Positions 42,696 through 51,796 of a DNA stretch of 64,000 nucleotides are shown here, one piece after another. Position 1 is the first letter of the stretch; every line of letters starts with the position of its first letter. The notes under the pieces were generated by a model. That model was not told the DNA's origin and ran no database searches. It worked only from the letters and a program-made list of their open reading frames with translations. This DNA comes from Roseovarius sp. M141 (lineage in GTDB: Bacteria; Pseudomonadota; Alphaproteobacteria; Rhodobacterales; Rhodobacteraceae): the NCBI RefSeq assembly GCF_024355225.1, contig NZ_VCNH01000008.1, forward strand, positions 1,922,001 through 1,986,000, read 5' to 3'. A program made the position numbers and the translations under genes.

Positions 42696-43686
42696 CAGGC
42701 CCTCGGTCACGTCGCCCAAGCGCTTCCCGGATGAACCCGGCGGCCCAGCCGAGATGGATGATCGCCAACGCAGGGCCGGACCACAAACCGCAAACCTCTT
42801 TGTGTTTCGCCCCCATCCAGATGCTGGCGAAAACAAGAAGCGAACCATAGGCGACCGGCCAAACCAAAAAGACCGGGTTCAACAGGCCAAGCGGGATCGT
42901 CAGGCAGAGCAGGATCAGGTTGATAACCGGAAGCATTTGTCGCGGTCGCGGCAGAATCCGGTGCTTGAGTACCGTCCGTGCGCGTCCACGTCCATAACGA
43001 AAATATTGCCGCAATAGCGCCGTGGGAGAGGAGCGCATGAAATATTTCATGCGAATATCGGCGGCCAGCCAAATCTTTCCGCCGGTTTGCACCAGCCGAT
43101 GATCGTACTCAGCGTCCTCGTTGACGGCGAAGGTGGGATCGTAGCCGCCAACCTTGCGAAACCAGTCTATTCGCATGCCCGCATGGTGACCGTGATCGAC
43201 ATATCGCGACGTGATGCCCCCCCGATGCGCCGAGCCGCCAGACCCCAATTTTGTGTCCACGATCCAGGCGGCGCCTTTAGCAAAGCAGGTGTCGAACACC
43301 GCATCCATGACAGTTGTGACTGACGCCACGTCTTTGGCACGAAGCGCCTCGACCACTTTGGCGACATAGTTGGCGGGGTAAACCGAATGTGCATCGCACC
43401 TCACAAGATATTTGTGGTGTTGCAAGGCGTGCTTTTCGATCGCCAGATTGACCGCCGCTGACTGCAACCTGTCTGGATTGTGTAGAAGGGTCACGTTGTC
43501 AAAATCCCGTGCGACCCCTTGGACGATGGCGCAGGTCCGGTCCGTGCTGCCGCCGTCCGCGACGATCAGCATGGCATGGCGCATGGTCGGATCATTGCCC
43601 AGTAATGACCGAATACAGCGCTCAATATGCCGCTCTTCGTTCAGAGTGGGGACAACGATTAACACATCGCTGTTTTCATGCCCCAT
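42679..43686 (-). CDS. GT2 glycosyltransferase, ExoA-like
   Basis: 335 residues with the GT-A fold (VLIVVPTLNEERHIERCIRS; DGGSTDRT; first Asp pair in YLVRCDAHSVYPANY) and C-terminal membrane helices (INLILLCLTIPLGLLNP onward). The combination and the VNEDAEYDHRLVQTGGKIWL segment match ExoA, which adds the first glucose in succinoglycan repeat assembly. I chose ATG 43686 (AAGG 8 bases before) over the TTG at 43710. Last gene of the minus-strand exopolysaccharide operon. Confidence 0.88.
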   Translation of the reverse strand: MGHENSDVLIVVPTLNEERHIERCIRSLLGNDPTMRHAMLIVADGGSTDRTCAIVQGVARDFDNVTLLHNPDRLQSAAVNLAIEKHALQHHKYLVRCDAHSVYPANYVAKVVEALRAKDVASVTTVMDAVFDTCFAKGAAWIVDTKLGSGGSAHRGGITSRYVDHGHHAGMRIDWFRKVGGYDPTFAVNEDAEYDHRLVQTGGKIWLAADIRMKYFMRSSPTALLRQYFRYGRGRARTVLKHRILPRPRQMLPVINLILLCLTIPLGLLNPVFLVWPVAYGSLLVFASIWMGAKHKEVCGLWSGPALAIIHLGWAAGFIREALGRRDRGPVSRAI

Positions 43687-43737
43687 CAAAAGCACCTTCG
43701 GTAGTGCCAACCGCCAAAAACATTCATCCCGATCGCC

Positions 43738-44625
43738 TTACCCATAGCTTTCCCGCTCGGCGATGTTGAGACATCCGGCGACGACGCCCGAATGGAACAC
43801 CCCCCGAAGATACCAGTATCGCCATTTTGTGGGATTCCAAAAAAACAGGACCGTCGCAAGAAAGGAAAATGCGGCCTTCAACAGGGCCCGTAATGCCAGC
43901 CCAAGGCGTTCTCCCGACCCGTCAACCGAGACAACATAGGTCTGCCCGACACGAAAACGACGGCGCGCCAGCCAGCGAAAGCTTTGGCGTTCTGGTGTGA
44001 CTGGTTCGCGAACGATGGCGTCCGGTGCAATCTCGAACCGCGCGCCGAGCCGTCCAAGCCGATAGAAGAACTCGGTATCCTCGCCGCCCGTTTTACCACG
44101 CGCGACGTCAAATCGTTCGCCCTGCCATGGCGCACCCTGCCAGCGCAACAGCACATTCCCTGCGCCCCCTGTCTTTACAGTGTCTTTGTTGCGTTGCGGT
44201 CCGGGGGCGTGCAACTGCAACTCGCGCATCCATTGAGGCGCATCGGGCGCGAAGATTGATTTGGTGACGCCGAATATCCCGTCTACCCCGGTGTCCCTTT
44301 GGCGATTGACGAGTTCGTTCAGCCAATCATTATCGGCAATTTCGTCGTCGTCGATAAACGCGATCCAAGGGCTGTCGGCCGCATCCAGACATGCATTTCG
44401 CGCGATAGAGATATTGCTGCCGGGGGCATGGATGAATCGTATCGGGCGCCGCAAATGATCCGGCAGATCCTGTATGTGGGGCGCCGCCGTCGGCTCGTCA
44501 TCGTTGTCGACGACTGTAATCCGCACCTCAAAGCCGTCTGGCACGTCTGCGTCAAGGACGCTTTGGATCGTGGCGCGTAACTGGCGTCTGCGAAATGTGC
44601 AAATCAGGACATCGATACGTTCCAT
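43738..44625 (-). CDS. GT2 glycosyltransferase, ExoM-like
   Basis: 295 residues. IDVLICTFRRRQLRATIQSV opens the domain, ITVVDNDDE and the DDD site in WIAFIDDDEIADNDWL follow, and the acceptor/catalytic base region is ARGKTGGEDTEFFYRLGRLG. A hydrophobic segment near the C terminus (LLKAAFSFLATVLFF) may anchor it to the membrane. Resembles ExoM-type glucosyltransferases. Upstream codons in frame lie within the polymerase gene's end and are unlikely to be used. Confidence 0.88.
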   Translation of the reverse strand: MERIDVLICTFRRRQLRATIQSVLDADVPDGFEVRITVVDNDDEPTAAPHIQDLPDHLRRPIRFIHAPGSNISIARNACLDAADSPWIAFIDDDEIADNDWLNELVNRQRDTGVDGIFGVTKSIFAPDAPQWMRELQLHAPGPQRNKDTVKTGGAGNVLLRWQGAPWQGERFDVARGKTGGEDTEFFYRLGRLGARFEIAPDAIVREPVTPERQSFRWLARRRFRVGQTYVVSVDGSGERLGLALRALLKAAFSFLATVLFFWNPTKWRYWYLRGVFHSGVVAGCLNIAERESYG

Positions 44626-44653
44626 GCGGCTTAGCGTCCTTCTTACCTTGCAC

Positions 44654-45910
44654 TCAGCTGACTCTGAAGGTCCATTGATATTTCTCTCGTTCGACGGTTG
44701 CAAACACGAAGGCGAGCGTTGCGGCGATGTGAAAGAACTCGTGTTCGGCAAACAGAACGTTGTCGACAAAGCTCAGCAACAATGCCGAAACGATGATTGC
44801 CAACCAAAACGCTGACTGGACGCTGCAACTTTCTATGAACCAACGCCCGGCCTTCAGCATGGTCCAGTAATAGACAAACACCAGCAGGATGACGCTGATC
44901 AGCCCCGTTGTCGCGAATGCCTCGATATAGGCGTTGTGAAATCCTTTCAGCCGCGGGTCCACAGTCGCATGAAGAAAGCCCCATTCCACTGCAAAGGCGG
45001 GATTTTCCCAGAAGGCGGCATAGCCGACGCCCAGCACCGGGTGATCTTTTGCAACCTGAATCCCCAGATCCCAGATATCCGTTCTGCCGGTCAAGGTTGT
45101 GCTCTTGCCGACCAGATCAAGACCGAAGGCAACAATGTCGAATTCGCCAACCCACAAGATGAGCAACCAAGTGCCGCAAAGAGCAACCAAAAGTAACAAC
45201 AAGGACAGCCGGGCCCCCGCCGTCCATCGGGCAAACACACCCTGAAAGATGATCAAGGAAGAACACGACAAAAGCACCATCGCCGAAATTGAATGCGTCA
45301 TGGCCAAAAGCGGCATCACCGTCAACGCCAACAGAACCGCCAAAATCCTGTGCCCCCAGAGGGCGCCCTGCGCGCAGAGCGACAGAACGAACAGCGTCAG
45401 TGCGACGCCTGCGACAGTTTTTTGAACGAAAATACCGACAAATGCGCCGTTGCTTTCGAACGCTGGTTGCAACGGTGGCAAAACGAATGCCGCGACGGAC
45501 AACGCGCATCCTAGCGTCGTGCCGAGGAAAAGGCACCAGATTGCCTGACGGGCGGTAATTGCCGTCGCGATCCGAATGGCCAGCAATGTGCTGAACGCGA
45601 ATTGGAAGCCAGTTCGAAAAGTCGCCGCAGGGTTTGCCGACCATGCCATTGATATCAACGCGATCGCAGGCAGCAGCAGCAAAGGCCAGAACTTGAACCA
45701 CAACGAGGCTGTTCTAAGGGGGGTAAATACGAACCATGAGAACCCAACCAGATATACCAGCGCCCAGGACGCGGGCATTGCCGGTCCAAATTTCACCATG
45801 CCACCCAGCGACAGAAAAACGACCAAAAACAACAACGGCGCTGCGATATAGGATTCCCGGACCAGCATCTTTCCCAGGGCCGGTCGGCGGGCTGTGCGCA
45901 GGGCTACCAT
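44654..45910 (-). CDS. O-antigen polymerase/ligase family (Wzy/ExoQ-like) membrane protein
   Basis: 418 residues with about eleven transmembrane helices. The large periplasmic loop contains the family motif TLTGRTDIWDLG and the later FHNAYIEAFATTG, typical of Wzy_C/ExoQ polymerases that link repeat units in the periplasm. Stands between two ExoM-like glycosyltransferase genes on the same strand. The alternative start Met15 has no better ribosome binding site. O-antigen ligase (WaaL) is possible by sequence, but the Wzx, Wzz and ExoF neighbours favour polymerase. Confidence 0.86.
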   Translation of the reverse strand: MVALRTARRPALGKMLVRESYIAAPLLFLVVFLSLGGMVKFGPAMPASWALVYLVGFSWFVFTPLRTASLWFKFWPLLLLPAIALISMAWSANPAATFRTGFQFAFSTLLAIRIATAITARQAIWCLFLGTTLGCALSVAAFVLPPLQPAFESNGAFVGIFVQKTVAGVALTLFVLSLCAQGALWGHRILAVLLALTVMPLLAMTHSISAMVLLSCSSLIIFQGVFARWTAGARLSLLLLLVALCGTWLLILWVGEFDIVAFGLDLVGKSTTLTGRTDIWDLGIQVAKDHPVLGVGYAAFWENPAFAVEWGFLHATVDPRLKGFHNAYIEAFATTGLISVILLVFVYYWTMLKAGRWFIESCSVQSAFWLAIIVSALLLSFVDNVLFAEHEFFHIAATLAFVFATVEREKYQWTFRVS

Positions 45911-46018
45911 ACGGCCGGTCCAATACCCGTGAAACGTTTCATCGTTTCATGCGCGCGGCGCATAGGGTAGGGGCTCTTCATCTCCGCCGGGAAGCTCCCA
46001 CTGGAACGGACCATCAAG

Positions 46019-46960
46019 TCAAGCCTGAGCGCGCGCATATTCGTCTGCTCTGAAGCCGAAATAACCCATCGCGACACCCGAACCACGGGCCATCAACGCC
46101 AAGCCGTCGGCCAATCCGCGCTTTCCCCGATAGAGCGCCGTAAACATCACCCCGACGCCGAGCAGTTCCATCGCAATGGCGCGCAGCATGCATTTGCCAA
46201 AGGCAACATACCGTGGTTCGCGCAGGATAAATGTGTTGGCCCGCGTCACCCCATAACGAAACTGCCGACGCAGCACCCAACGCCAGGTCAGTCGGCTGCC
46301 GGGTTGCCTCTCATAGACAACCGCCTGCGCGGCAAACGCCCCGCGCCCGCCTGCACGGACAAGGTCCTGGAAAAACACCGTGTCCGAACCACCTGCATAC
46401 CGCAGCCGCGCATCAAAGCGAACGCCTGACGCGCGTCGAAACGCCAGATCAATGAGAACATTGTTTGTCCAGCTTTCGTGACGGGCAGCACCATCGGGAA
46501 ATTTTTCCTGCCGAAAGAACGTCGTGTCGAGCCACCAGCGATTTTTGTCATCTGATACCGTCATGACGCACGGACCTTGAACGAAATGCGCGCCTGTCGT
46601 TTTTTGAATGCGAAGATGTTCATCCAGGATATTCGGGTCGACTGTTTCATCGTCGTCGACGAATAGCAGGAAATCCGAGTCGCCGCATTCGTCAAGCATA
46701 CGATTGCGGGCCTGCGGTATCCCCGGGTTGGGTTCATGAACATATCTGCAGGGCCATGGCAGCGATGAGGATATCGCTTCGACGGTGCTCTGCGCGCTTG
46801 GCGTGACATCATTGTCAACGACGAGAATTTCTATCACCGACTGTGATGCATTCTTTAAATCCGCGAAGGACAAGAGCAGTTTACGCAGATCATCCTGTCT
46901 GCGAAAGGTGCAGGCGCCGATCGTGACACGAGTACCGGTTCCTGATTCTGGTGTGGTCAC
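46019..46960 (-). CDS. GT2 glycosyltransferase
   Basis: 313 residues. VTIGACTFRRQDDLRKLLLS, ILVVDNDVTPSA and LLFVDDDETVDPNIL are GT2 strand and DxD signatures; YAGGSDTVFFQDLVRAGG is the acceptor-site region, and a weak hydrophobic C-terminal segment (FGKCMLRAIAMELLGVGVMF) may be membrane-associated. GTG start at 46960 with AGAGGGG seven bases upstream; it overlaps the stop of the flippase gene (GTGA), so translation is coupled. Confidence 0.88.
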   Translation of the reverse strand: MTTPESGTGTRVTIGACTFRRQDDLRKLLLSFADLKNASQSVIEILVVDNDVTPSAQSTVEAISSSLPWPCRYVHEPNPGIPQARNRMLDECGDSDFLLFVDDDETVDPNILDEHLRIQKTTGAHFVQGPCVMTVSDDKNRWWLDTTFFRQEKFPDGAARHESWTNNVLIDLAFRRASGVRFDARLRYAGGSDTVFFQDLVRAGGRGAFAAQAVVYERQPGSRLTWRWVLRRQFRYGVTRANTFILREPRYVAFGKCMLRAIAMELLGVGVMFTALYRGKRGLADGLALMARGSGVAMGYFGFRADEYARAQA

Positions 46961-48240
46961 TTTGGTACCCCTCTCACAAGGTCGATCATTGTATCCGCAA
47001 AGGTGATGCCAAGACCACCACCCCTGCGGGCCAGATAGGCCAGCCCGGCTGACCAAAAGATCCAGCACATCGCGACAGCCCAAGCGGCCCCGCGCAATCC
47101 GAACGCGGCGCCAGAACTGCTGACCGCGATCATCATCACAAACAGCGCGGCAATCGCCGCATACATCAGTGCCCGCTGCTGCCCCGCCAGCGCAAGGTAT
47201 TGCCCGGACGGGCCAAAAAATGCCAACGCCAGAGGTTCCAGCATAAGGATCATCAATATGTCGGCATACTCCCGGAACTGGTCGCCGAAGATACCCAGCA
47301 GGTCACTACCAAAAATGGCGAGCAGGCAAAAGCAACCAAGGCTTGGCCACATTTTCATGTGATTGGAGACATCGATCAGGCGCCGCAGGGCACTGCTATC
47401 ATCGCGCACGATCAGGTCAGCCATTGTCGGCGCCACGCTCATGTTGATCGAAGCCACGCCAAATTTCGCGAAGTTGACCAATGCTGTTGCGATGCCCAGC
47501 ACCGCAATATCTTCGGCGGACACTGTCCACGAGGAAAATATGAGCGTCAGATCGCGGGAGTATTGGACGAACAGCAGCGTCGGGGCCAGTGCCAGACCGT
47601 ACCGGACCCACTTGGGCCATTCCGATACATCGCGGCCCTCGCCGACTAGCCCTTCCGCGATGCGACGGTTCCAAAGATACTGGATGCCGGCAGCCAGAAC
47701 ATTGCCAAACAGAAATACGAAGATGACCGTCAAGGCGGTCGGTTGGCCAACACCCCAAATATAAAACATCAGCGCCATCAGCAAGAACATCTGCCGAATA
47801 AAAGTGGCGGGCGCCAACGAGTGGATCACCTTGCCAAACGCCATTGCCTTTGCCGCGCCGACGCGCAATACGCCGGTTACGCACGCCGTGGCCAGCGCGA
47901 TAAAGAGGGCGATATCAAATGGGCGTTCCAGGATTTCCGCCCTGAGCCATAGGAATATGGTAGCACAAATGCATATCGAGAGGCCGACGATGCCGACAAG
48001 CTGCCAACTGAATCGGAAAAAACCACGGGCGAAATCTGGCCGGTCGTCTTTGCGGTAGGTCGCGACAAATCTCACCGCCCCGGCTTCGATCCCCAACGAC
48101 ACAAAAATACCCGACAGGACAGCCGTCGACATCAGGACCATTCCGCGGCCCATCTCGGCGGTCTCCATATAGCGCGCCATCAACAGGCTGACCAGAAAGG
48201 CAGACAAGGCACCGCTGATGCGCAGACCAATCAAAGTCAC
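46957..48240 (-). CDS. Wzx-type oligosaccharide flippase
   Basis: At least 427 residues with twelve or more transmembrane helices, of the MOP/polysaccharide_synt family that flips lipid-linked repeat units. Segments such as ISGALSAFLVSLLMARYMET (first helix) and LGIATALVNFAKFGVASINM show the pattern. The GTG at 48240 is the first usual start, but the reading frame extends upstream through KLLRLYATP to an ATA codon at 48270-48268 that lies exactly seven bases after GGAGG (48282-48278); family proteins usually have these extra residues. The true start may be that non-standard codon. Confidence 0.87.
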   Translation of the reverse strand: MTLIGLRISGALSAFLVSLLMARYMETAEMGRGMVLMSTAVLSGIFVSLGIEAGAVRFVATYRKDDRPDFARGFFRFSWQLVGIVGLSICICATIFLWLRAEILERPFDIALFIALATACVTGVLRVGAAKAMAFGKVIHSLAPATFIRQMFLLMALMFYIWGVGQPTALTVIFVFLFGNVLAAGIQYLWNRRIAEGLVGEGRDVSEWPKWVRYGLALAPTLLFVQYSRDLTLIFSSWTVSAEDIAVLGIATALVNFAKFGVASINMSVAPTMADLIVRDDSSALRRLIDVSNHMKMWPSLGCFCLLAIFGSDLLGIFGDQFREYADILMILMLEPLALAFFGPSGQYLALAGQQRALMYAAIAALFVMMIAVSSSGAAFGLRGAAWAVAMCWIFWSAGLAYLARRGGGLGITFADTMIDLVRGVPK

Positions 48241-48324
48241 TGGTGTCGCATATAGGCGAAGTAATTTTATCGTCTTTCCTCCGGGACGGGATGCGCGACC
48301 GAGCGGTAGCCTGCGACAGGCGTC

Positions 48325-49599
48325 TTATCTTGCGATCGATATGATGTCACCGGGCGCAACAAACGAATCCAGGTTGATGTCGGTGCCGACAACGAGCGTG
48401 TCGCCGTCGCGAAAAACCGAAATGTTCATCTGTAGGGCCCCTGGTTGCGTCGTCAGGCCAGACGCTGCCCCGGAAAGCAACAGGCTCGTTTGCAGGCCGG
48501 TCCGGGCAAGCAGAAGATCAGCGGCCGCAGTCGCAAGCTCTACCGCAATGTCGCGATCGAAATCATTCTCGATCTCCTTGATTTCCCGACGCAGGTTTTG
48601 CACGGCCTGTTCGACAGTCAATTTGTCGATGCGATTTTCAAGATTGTCAGCTCTGGAAATCTCAAGCAAACGCATCGCGTTTTCGAGGTCATTCCGCCGC
48701 ACCATTCCTCGTTCTTCGAGGGTCGTCATACGTTCCACGGTCGCAGAATTCTCTTTCTGGACCTTCTCGCCCGCGGTGACCAGATCTGCATAAAGATCAA
48801 GCAGCACGTCCTTGTCCGCAATCTCATGAAGCATGGTCAGACGGCGCAATTCATACTTTTCCAACTCCGAGCGGGCGTAGCTTTTTTCCGCCGTCAGAAG
48901 TTCCTGAAACGCGTCTGGCGCGGTTATGCCTTGTTCAAGGCGGGGAAATGGCAGATCAGCATCTCGCATGGCGAGTGCTTCCAGACGCCACCGCTTTGCC
49001 TGCAGCACTGCAACATTAATCGCCCGGATCTGCGTTTCGCCATAATTCTGCGCGATCACCGCGCCACTTGCGTCAATTGTTCCTGCAATTCGAACCCCGC
49101 CAGAGCGGACAATCGCAGCGCGTACCGATAAGCCGTGCTGAAAATCGACCTGCCCGGGATTGCCGATCAACCCATCCAGGAAAATCGGACGAAACCGAGC
49201 AACTTCAACAAATGGCCGAAACCCGGCGAGATCCACTTGGCGGGTGATCTCATTACTACCGATAGTCGTATAGCTTACCGAGAGTAACCTGCGTGCAAGT
49301 TCGGTCTCGATCTGATCAGTCGTCAGCCCCTTTGATTGAACCGATCCGACAAGAGGGAGATCCACCGACCCGTCGCGCGTTACGACGGCTTCTGACTGCA
49401 ATTCAGGAAGGCCGATAATCCGCATGCGCAGAGTGTCACCGGGCATGACGCGGTAATCGTTGGCATTTACTGATTCCGATACGCAAACCAGCATAGCCGC
49501 CAGCACAAGACGGCGCGCTGCAAGTGAACAGCCTTGCGATGCAAGAAAACTCCAAAAGCGACCAATTTTTTGGACGACCCTCAACATTGATACCCGCAT
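48325..49599 (-). CDS. polysaccharide export protein, ExoF-like (OPX family)
   Basis: 424 residues. Signal peptide (AARRLVLAAMLVCVSESVNA), then a Poly_export domain (YRVMPGDTLRMRIIGLPELQ to VDLPLVGSVQSKGLTTDQIE), a SLBB-like stretch (VRAAIVRSGGV) and a long predicted coiled coil (about 230-370) as in ExoF of succinoglycan systems. It probably forms the periplasmic/outer-membrane part of the export machinery with the Wzz-like protein. No lipobox Cys at the signal cleavage site, unlike Wza. Confidence 0.88.
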   Translation of the reverse strand: MRVSMLRVVQKIGRFWSFLASQGCSLAARRLVLAAMLVCVSESVNANDYRVMPGDTLRMRIIGLPELQSEAVVTRDGSVDLPLVGSVQSKGLTTDQIETELARRLLSVSYTTIGSNEITRQVDLAGFRPFVEVARFRPIFLDGLIGNPGQVDFQHGLSVRAAIVRSGGVRIAGTIDASGAVIAQNYGETQIRAINVAVLQAKRWRLEALAMRDADLPFPRLEQGITAPDAFQELLTAEKSYARSELEKYELRRLTMLHEIADKDVLLDLYADLVTAGEKVQKENSATVERMTTLEERGMVRRNDLENAMRLLEISRADNLENRIDKLTVEQAVQNLRREIKEIENDFDRDIAVELATAAADLLLARTGLQTSLLLSGAASGLTTQPGALQMNISVFRDGDTLVVGTDINLDSFVAPGDIISIAR

Positions 49600-49694
49600 T
49601 CACCCGGAAACCCATGCAAGACAGATTTTCCCAGACCGGATCCGACCGCAGCGTACTTTATTGTAAAAAATTGAACCACCGAAGATAGCATCCT

Positions 49695-50420
49695 CTATTC
49701 CATCGTTAAATAACTGATCGCTTCCGATACCGTTTTAATCGGGATCTCAAGGTCCGCAGTCATCTTGAGCAATTCCTCCATCATCTTCGGAGTTGCATCA
49801 TACGGCCCCGGATCATCTGTTACCTTGTGGGTATAGAACAACAACCAGCCGCCATTTTTACGCACGTCCTCTATCCGGGCCTTGTACGTCGCATGGTTCC
49901 AATGCTTGGCGTATAAAGGGATAGAGCACAAAAGCGCCCGATCCAGCCTTTTCCGCATAATACATGGTTGAATGCCGCGACAGGTGTCAAATTGTTCCGA
50001 ACAGAACGCCTTGATCCTCGGATTTACTGCGCCAAAGGGAAATGCGAAGTGTCGCGGTTGAGGCAGGCCGTTATCTCGAAAAAAATCAGCGTTTTTTTCA
50101 AGGTCCTTTTTTAAAACGTCAAGTGAGTGTTTTCGGTAATCCAAGTGGGAATACCCGTGACAACAGATTTCGTGGCCTGCCTCGTTTAATTGGTGAAGAT
50201 CAGTCAACGAGTAGTCATCGAGAGGGTCCGAATTCGCGAATTTGCCTGAAATATAATAGGTTGAGCGGCCTCCGAAATCCTCTGTAAGTGAAGCGCCCAG
50301 CTGGCAAGCGGATCTAGGTGCGTCGTCAAAGCTGATTGAGACGGTGGGTCTGTCATGCGCAATTATTAGCGGCTTGGTCGCGACCAGGGTCGTGGCAAGA
50401 CGATTTATTTGCTCCCGCAT
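49695..50420 (-). CDS. polysaccharide deacetylase (NodB-homology)
   Basis: 241 residues, carbohydrate esterase family 4. Motif 1 ISFDDAPRSA carries the catalytic/metal Asp pair, motif 2 HGYSHLDY the metal-binding His residues, and FAFPFGAVNPRI the motif-3-like Arg/Pro region. No signal peptide is evident, so it may act on lipid-linked intermediates in the cytoplasm. The ATG at 50420 is preceded by GAGGGGAG; the ATG at 50438 overlaps that site. Leading gene of the minus-strand exopolysaccharide operon. Confidence 0.9.
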   Translation of the reverse strand: MREQINRLATTLVATKPLIIAHDRPTVSISFDDAPRSACQLGASLTEDFGGRSTYYISGKFANSDPLDDYSLTDLHQLNEAGHEICCHGYSHLDYRKHSLDVLKKDLEKNADFFRDNGLPQPRHFAFPFGAVNPRIKAFCSEQFDTCRGIQPCIMRKRLDRALLCSIPLYAKHWNHATYKARIEDVRKNGGWLLFYTHKVTDDPGPYDATPKMMEELLKMTADLEIPIKTVSEAISYLTME

Positions 50421-50435
50421 ACAGTTTGCTCCCCT

Positions 50436-50448
50436 CATTCAATGAATG
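50436..50448. promoter_or_regulatory. inverted repeat just upstream of the deacetylase start
   Basis: CATTCA-A-TGAATG, perfect 6-base arms with a one-base centre, 15 bases before the start codon and overlapping the beginning of its ribosome binding region. Could be a repressor site. Confidence 0.4.
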
Positions 50449-50555
50449 CTGTAGCCGATCATCCAGCAATGTGGAAGGAGAGAGCGTGATGATGTCACGA
50501 CCTCAAAGGCAGTCTGGCCAAGCGCATCGACCGTCAGGCCAATGCTGGTGCAATC

Positions 50556-50568
50556 ATTAGTTTCTAAT
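50556..50568. promoter_or_regulatory. inverted repeat in the exopolysaccharide promoter region
   Basis: ATTAG-TTT-CTAAT, perfect 5-base arms about 135 bases before the operon start. Possible activator or repressor binding site; function inferred only from symmetry and position. Confidence 0.35.
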
Positions 50569-50743
50569 TCCATGTGTGAACGGCTATTGTTCAGCGGGTA
50601 GGATCCGGCGTTTGCACGCTTGGGATGGATTTGTGGATGTGAGCGACGGAGGATTGCCGGTTCATCTGTCTGGTTTGCCTGTGCGGCGCGTCGTCTGCGA
50701 TGCAGGCGTCGCGCTGCGCGTGTCTTTCGTTAATGGGCCACGA

Positions 50744-51547
50744 CTAGCCGTCGATTCGGGCGGCCATGATGGCAATGGCCTTTTGATAGACGCCAGCGGC
50801 ATTCCACTGCCTGATCACGCCAAAGTTGGTCTGACCTTCGCCGTATCCGGCACCCGGTTTCCAGCCTTTTTGACGCAGGAAATTCGCGGTGGAGGCCAGC
50901 GCGTCGGCCTGATTATAGAGATCAATCCGCCCATCGCCATTGGCGTCGACGCCGTAGCGTAGCGCATTGCCGGGCAGGAACTGGGTATGGCCAAGCTCGC
51001 CGTGTTTTGCCCCTTTGGTGGATCCGGTAATGGAGCCGATATCGACCAGCTTCAGCGCGCCAATGGCATGCGGCTTGAAGAAATCTGACCGGCGGCAATC
51101 ATAGGCGAGGGTCGTGATGGCCGATACGACCGCACTGTCGCCCATGAACCCGCCAAACCCCGTTTCCATCCCATGGATCGCAATCAGGATACCTGCGGGC
51201 ACACCGTAGCGGGCTTCAAGTGATTGGTAAAAGGCCGCATCGCGGGCCTTGCGCTTGCGGCCTTGGGCCACGATCGTGTCTGCCCCTCGGATTTTCATGA
51301 ACTTGTTCAGCGTGTATTTGAACGACTTTTGATTGCGGTCTGCAGCGATGGTGCTGGAGGCATATTGCGCTTGCGCAAGGGCGTTCAATCCGCGCTGCCC
51401 GACACCGGCATTCGCAGCCTGTTGTGCGAAGGCTGCCTTCCACGCGTTGAAGCCACCGGAATTGTTGCCGCATGCAGCTGCCGACGCCGGGCCGACAAAA
51501 CCGGCCACCAAAAGAAATGCTGTGGAAAGAACTGTTATGGAACGCAT
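50744..51547 (-). CDS. lytic murein transglycosylase (MltB/SLT_2-type)
   Basis: 267-residue exported peptidoglycan-cleaving enzyme. Signal peptide RSITVLSTAFLLVAGFVGPA ends near ASAAA. The transglycosylase domain includes the catalytic Glu in AIHGMETGFGGFMG, LAYDCRRSDFFKPH, and the FLPGNALRYGVDANGDGRID segment; a Ca-like DANGDGRID loop resembles MltB. The ATG at 51547 starts the signal peptide. It is not obviously linked to the exopolysaccharide operon. Confidence 0.92.
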   Translation of the reverse strand: MRSITVLSTAFLLVAGFVGPASAAACGNNSGGFNAWKAAFAQQAANAGVGQRGLNALAQAQYASSTIAADRNQKSFKYTLNKFMKIRGADTIVAQGRKRKARDAAFYQSLEARYGVPAGILIAIHGMETGFGGFMGDSAVVSAITTLAYDCRRSDFFKPHAIGALKLVDIGSITGSTKGAKHGELGHTQFLPGNALRYGVDANGDGRIDLYNQADALASTANFLRQKGWKPGAGYGEGQTNFGVIRQWNAAGVYQKAIAIMAARIDG

Positions 51548-51796
51548 GAGATACTCCAACTTGTAACCGGCATTCCCTAGGTAAAATGCCTCGTCCTGCA
51601 TGCTGTCGCTGTTTTGCGCCTCAATCAAGCTCTTTGACAGGCTGTGGCGTGATGTGGCGTCTAGCCCATGAACAGATACGGAGGCGAACTCACGGTGTCG
51701 GACAAACCGAAGGTGCACGGTGGGATAAGCGCGTCACGGGCAAGAAGAGCCCGGCCTCGGGCCAATTGCTACAACAACGTCGTACAGTCGGGAATG

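Larger units (their letters stand above)
50421..50743. other. promoter region of the exopolysaccharide operon
   Basis: About 320 bases without a gene, A/T-rich in parts, between mltB-like and deacetylase genes of the same strand. It contains two symmetrical sites listed separately. No clear -35/-10 pair was assigned. Confidence 0.45.
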
